Origin: Plutella xylostella
Taxonomy: Eukaryota; Arthropoda; Insecta; Lepidoptera; Plutellidae
Direction: 5' to 3'
Length of the DNA stretch: 64,000 nucleotides
Assembly: GCF_932276165.1 (NCBI RefSeq)
Contig: NC_064010.1
Location: 5,890,001 to 5,954,000, forward strand
Part shown: in pieces, positions 38,801-44,800 of the stretch
Layout of the letters: each line of letters begins with the position of its first letter
Numbering within the stretch: position 1 is the stretch's first letter
Notes under the pieces: model-generated
Databases searched by the model: none
Seen by the model: the letters and a program-made list of their open reading frames with translations, nothing else
Told to the model about the DNA's origin: nothing
Position numbers and translations under genes: made by a program

Positions 38801-41800
38801 TAGTACTATACTTACCCAGGTGGAAGGTATCTTGAACTCTCGTCCGCTCTGCCCTTTACCAAATTCTGATACAGACGAGATATCAGTTTTAACGCCAGCT
38901 CATTTCCTGATTGGTAGGACACTTATCTCATTGCCCGACTACGAATATGAAAATGTACCTACAAACCGCTTATCTCACTACCAACAGCTGCAGCAGATCC
39001 AATGCGACTTCTGGAGAAGATGGTCAAGAGACTACATAGGACTGCTTCAAGAACGCACGAAATGGAGAAGCTGCAAGGGTGCCGGACTCGACGTGGGTAC
39101 CATTGTGCTGATCAAAGATGACCGACTGCCGCCCTGCCAGTGGAGGCTGGGACGCATCGTCGGCTGCTGCCCGGGTCGCGACGGCATCACGCGGGTCGCA
39201 GAGATGCGCACGGCGCGTGGAATAATCAAGAGAGCATTCAACAATATCTGTCCATTACCGATTACATGTTAAAATGCCTTTTATTGTAACAATCAAATAA
39301 CTTATAACTAGTTAAATCTCATTTAATACCCGTATAGTTCAGTTTTAACAATTTTGGTCTATTAGTTACCGATAATATGATAGGTTGTGGAATATTTTAG
39401 CTTACACATTAAATAAAGGTTAGGCTTCAATATTGTAAATAGTTCGTAGTCGTTAGGATTTAGATTCGAAATTTAAATATTAAAAATACAAATAAGTAAC
39501 TACTTAATTAAATCTGTTATATTAGTACCATCTAACTATTGAATTAAACGTGCTAATAACATGAGTTTCATTTCCTTAGATAGGTAGGTAATAACAGATA
39601 AATAAATAATTATTTGGGCATAAGCGCCATTCGAAACCAAATACCTAACTAGTTTCTAATTAGAATCTTGGGGCGCAGCATGTTAACTGTGTTAACAATA
39701 TATTAGCGCCATCTATAAATTAGAAGGTTTAACTACTTAGTTTCCTATGTAAACACAGCGTTATCTCGCAGGCTACTTGCATAGATCGATTATTAAGCAT
39801 TACTACACTATTAAGTTCTTATACATCCTGCTAGATGGCGCAGTGTCGGGGGTGGTGGTAGCATATAAGCCGCTACAGGCGGAGTCTCGCTCTCTTTCCA
39901 CGGGACCTCGCTGTACAAGCAACAATAAACTAGTATCCAGTATTACCAACACGCGGTTTCCTTCACATCCACGAGTCATCCCCTTCACACTCAGTTAGCG
40001 ATTTTCGAGTAGGGGTAGGTAGTAGTAGTTCAGGAAAGTCTCAGAACTGGCAAAAAGTAGGTTCAGCAATGCATCTTCTATCCTGCAAGGCAATGGAACA
40101 CTCACCAATGCTCCTCCTATAGTGCCCGAGCTGCAGCGTCTCCAGCGCCCGGCCGTCCACGGTCACACTGCCCGAGGCCGGCTCGTACAGGCGCAGCAGC
40201 AGCTGCAGCAGCGTGGACTTGCCGCAGCCGGAGCCGCCCACCAGCGCCACGGTGGAGCCCGCCGGCACCGAGAGGGACAGGCCGCGGAGCACCTGAGGTG
40301 AGGTGAGGTAACTGGGTGAAGTTGAAGAATAAGCTAAAGCTACCAAATCAGTAGCAGAATGTATAATGAATAATCTAAACCTGAATAACCTAGCATCAAG
40401 GCAAGAAGATAGTTCCTACAGATTCTACATCACGGTGTCAAAATATCTTCGAGTAGCTGAACAAATTCTGATGGCTGATGATGAACCATCGGGCCGCAAA
40501 ATATTTAGCTACTACTCATAGCTACCAGGGTTCCCTATCAGTCTTCGAAAGTTGTTGACCTCCTTTGAAGTAGAGGAACTATCACCATAGAGGTGACCTA
40601 TTTAAGGTTACAGCGTATAAAAGCCTAATCTCAACCAAAACACCACCAAAACAACATACCTTAACATCAGGCCTTGACGGGTAGTTAAAATACACGTTAT
40701 CAAACACGATGTTCCCCACAAACTTCTCGGGTTTCTCTCCTTCCTCCTTCAGTGCATCAATCCTGGAGGTCCTCTCCAGCAGTGAGTAGACCGACCGCGC
40801 GGCGCCGCGAGCTGCTGAGAACAACTCGAAGTGCGGGTGACACATCGCGATGTTCTGTGCCGCCATGAACGTGCAGAACAGGATCTGGGGGTGGAAGAGG
40901 AGGAGGTGAAGATAATGATTTGGGTAGGGAAGAAAAGAAGGGTGTCAACAGAAATGCTTTAAGAGGTGGAGCGGTGCGGTGGTAGCTCAACGGAAACAAA
41001 GGGTCACGTGGAAAGACAAAATAATAAATAGTGTGGCCTTTGTTCAGCAGTGGACGTCCTATAGCTGAGATGATGATGATGAGTTTGTCAGCCTGAGGTT
41101 TTCTTCCAAATTAATGATCCTTTTATAGCGAATATGCCTCCTTCTCCCGCCAGTAGTGGTGGTTAGATGTGGACTATTATTACCTCTATCCATACAACAA
41201 CGTGGGCTCGGGTATGCCCCTATCTGCGAGCAAATTTTTCACATTTAGCCTCTAAGGTGGGCTTTTATGCGTGAAATGCCTATGGGGTGACCAGCTATTA
41301 AGCCACCCAAGCTCACGCCAGAAAGGCAGTAAAGTTATATACAGGGTGATTGGAAAGTCGATGTATTCCTTTGAATGGGTTGTAGACGAAGGCATTTCCA
41401 GTCGATTGAACCCCATAATGCATTATCCGAAAGTCAACCATTTCTGAGTTATTTAAGTTTTAAGTTTTTTTAAGAATTTTGCCAAAATTTATGTTTAAAA
41501 GCAAAATATTTCAAAAACTAACCATTTTTTAAATACTTTTTTGATTATTTTGCATTGGTGACACCTTACTAAACTAATTATAATCATTAATTGCGTAATA
41601 TTTAACTTAATTTAGACACACTGCTTCAAAATAGATGAAACATTAAGAATATGTTACGAAAGGTGAAAACAAAAATGCCAATTTAAAAAAGAATTTTATC
41701 TGACAATTTTTCAGGCACTACGTCTAAAAAACATAATCAATTTATAAGCTTTAAAATGACATATTCCAATCTAAAATCGATTAAGGTATGACCAAGATAT

Positions 41801-44800
41801 AGCCAAAACAACCGCATAGGCGGACAAATCTCAGTAGGGAAACGAACAAGATTTTGTTTAAATTTTAAGGTAAAATGTCTTATAACTGGACTTTGTAGAG
41901 CTCCAAACCGTTTACTGATTATTGTTCTCCGATATCGCGGTTCCTCAAAGGCACAGATCGACTACAAAGTTGCTTCACCGAAATAATGCTTGTCCGATAA
42001 CACGGTTAGCCAAAAGTTAGAGAGGTCTTTTACACCCGCTATACTCACAGTGAGCAGCGCGCCGGGGTGGTACTGCACGTCCTCCGGCGGCAGGTCCATG
42101 TCCCGCACGCACAGACGCGCGCCGTACGACAGCACGATCGCGTTCAGCACGTACGTCAGCAGCCAGCCCATGCCTGCAACGAGGGGCCATTGGATTTAGT
42201 CGGGTCATTGTATAAGTTGTGGGCAGATAGTTGTTGGATTAGAGAATACCAGGGTATTACGTGGCGAGGCATATAGCCCTTTGTCCAGCAGTGAAAGTCA
42301 AGGATAGTTAGTTAGTAGGTTACCTTTAGGTCATCATTGCTCAAAGCTCGTTAATGAAATAAAAACATACTTAATGCGTTTAATTACCTGCACCGATGCC
42401 AGCGCAGAGACCGCGTTTCTTCGCCGCTGCTGCTGCTGGTGCGAGGTTGTCCACATAGCTGAAGACAGACAAGATAACAAAGAATTTGTACAGGAACGTG
42501 ATTGTAAGCTGATTTAACGAAAATTTACTGCCAATAGTGGCTATACGTGGAAGGCCGAAGATAATGTTGCTGTAGACTGTCGACTAGCTTTACTATGAGA
42601 TTGGAGAGCTTTTCCCATCACAGTTGTCTGAAAACGATATAAGGGTAAGTCGTGGCCAGAGCTCAACTTGCTGGCCACCGACAGAGAAGGAAGGAAGCGC
42701 CTGGTATCAGCCCCAGACTCCTCGGAGGAATAGCGGGAATGAATGAAGAAGAAGATATAAGGGTAGTGGTACACGTACCGCTTGACCTCGATGTCCTCGC
42801 CGGCGTAGGCTCGCACGGTGCGCACGCCCGCCAGCGCCTCCTGCGCGCCGCGCGCCGCCACGCCGTACGACGCCGCCTCCTCGTCAGAGTAACGAGTCTG
42901 GTACTGAAGGGAAAGGAGGAAGGGACATTAGTAAGTGTTTAGGAGAAGACACAGGGTTATGATCTTCGCCTGGTACTGCAGGGGGAGGTGAAGGGACATT
43001 ATTAAGGACTATATTTTGGCAGAAGACCTGGGAGTACTTCGTCTGGTACTGCAGGGAGGAAGGGCATTATTGAGTACTAAGTGTTTATGAGAAGACACGG
43101 GGTTATGAACTTCGTCTAGTACTGCGGGGAAGAAGGGACATTAGTCAAGACTAGTTTTTTTGGAAGACAAGGAGTTATGGTAAATCGGGCATGAGTGTGT
43201 TGGGGATTATCGAGTGGTTGGATTGTGCTAGCCACGATTTTCAAAATATGCTCTGAACGCAGAATTTTTTGTGATATTTGCTTTTATGGTATATCTTTGT
43301 GGCCGGCAACTAATGGAAAACCCAGGGACAAGGCTCACATCTAAAAGGATGATCGTCCAGCGGGCTGGACCTTCGACCTTAAAAAAAACCTGTAGTGGCT
43401 GGATGAAGAAGACCGAGGACAGAGTGTTGTGGCGCGCTTTGGGAGAGGCTATATGCATATGCACCAGTGGATTATTAAGAGTTAATGATAATAATGAGGT
43501 GTATGTAGTGGGCTGAATGAGGACAGAGTGTTGTGGCGCTCTTTAGGAGAGGCTTATTATGCACCAGTGGACTGTTACAAGTTAGTTACTCATGAATGAG
43601 GTGTAGTAACCCATACCTTAGCAACAAGATTGGCCACAACCAGCGCGGCGGGCACCACGCTGAGCCCGGCCAGGGTAAGTTGCCAGCCCAGCGCGGCGCC
43701 CGTGGCCGCGGCCGCCAGCACCGAGCCGCACAGGTACGCCACCATCGCCACGTGCTCGCCCGTGCCCGCTAGCAGCTTCTCCATGTCTCTGCGGGGGGAG
43801 AGAGGGGGGTTGGAGGGACTTTATGAAGGTCGAATAAGGGTGTCATTGTTACCATTGGCTGTTATCACTATTGTTATTAAGTGTAACGTCACTGTAAATG
43901 TGGTACTATCGACCGGTCCAAGATGGAAATCGGCAAGATGATTGCCAATCCCTAGATAGCAAAAGAAGAAGAAAGTATAGATGGGACCTCGCCTTGTAGA
44001 CTAATATAACTAGGTACACTAAACTTCCTATGGTAAGTTGTGTCCATTGATGGTCCACCGCTCTTTCAAGATCACTTACCAACTGTAAGCTAAGCTAAAA
44101 GGTAAGCGCGGGTTACTCGTTCCAGTGTAAGGAAGATAGCTGTATCTTCGGAGTGACCATACTTAAGCTACTACTACAGCTCTTCTATTTATATTTAACA
44201 CTGGTCAAGGGTTGTACTCACTCAGTGACGGCGGCGGCGAAGTTGAAGGACTTGTTGGTGTCGAAGTAGGCGAGCTCCTGCCGCAGCGCCGCGCGCAGCA
44301 GCCGCCAGCGCAGCCGACTCACCTGCGAGTCGCAACAACATTACACATGTTAGCCCTTAGCGTCGTAACAACACAGGTCAGTACCTGGGCTACACAGGGG
44401 AGCCGCCAGCGCAGCCGACTCACCTGCGAGTCGCAACAACATTTTATCTATTATGTTACACACAAGTAATTCACACTTCCAGAGCAATGGTAAAATTTAC
44501 TTCAATACATACACTACTGTAATCTACAACAATCTGCCGAGTAACTTTAGGCATTCTCGTAGTCGAACTAGCTTCAGTGATCGTAACTGATGGCACGGTC
44601 AGCCATTGGATGGCTGACTGATTTCAGGTGGTTGTGTTCTCGGCGCTTCCGTGCTTCGGACGGCTCGTTATGCCGTGTGGGTCTCAGTATCCTTTAAACG
44701 ATATTTGGGTATCCGCAAAAAAAATGCGAAAACATTTAATATTGTATAGCCTTCGTGTCTCAGAATCTAAATTCTAAGTAACCGCTACTGTTACGTCGCA

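Larger units (their letters stand above)
28444..39987 (+). mobile_element. BEL/Pao LTR retrotransposon, complete, with nested insertions, in ABCB intron 9
   Basis: The element has TG...CA LTRs of 307 bp (28444-28750, 39681-39987) that I read as identical, a 5-bp target duplication CACTC (28439-28443, 39988-39992), a primer-binding-like TGGTGACCCC at 28753-28762 and an intact gag-pol frame (33918-39272). Its leader is interrupted by a hAT-like element (29268-33726), so the element's own length is about 7.1 kb. It lies antisense to the ABCB gene, the orientation usually tolerated in introns. Identical LTRs imply recent insertion and a potentially active element. Confidence 0.95.
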
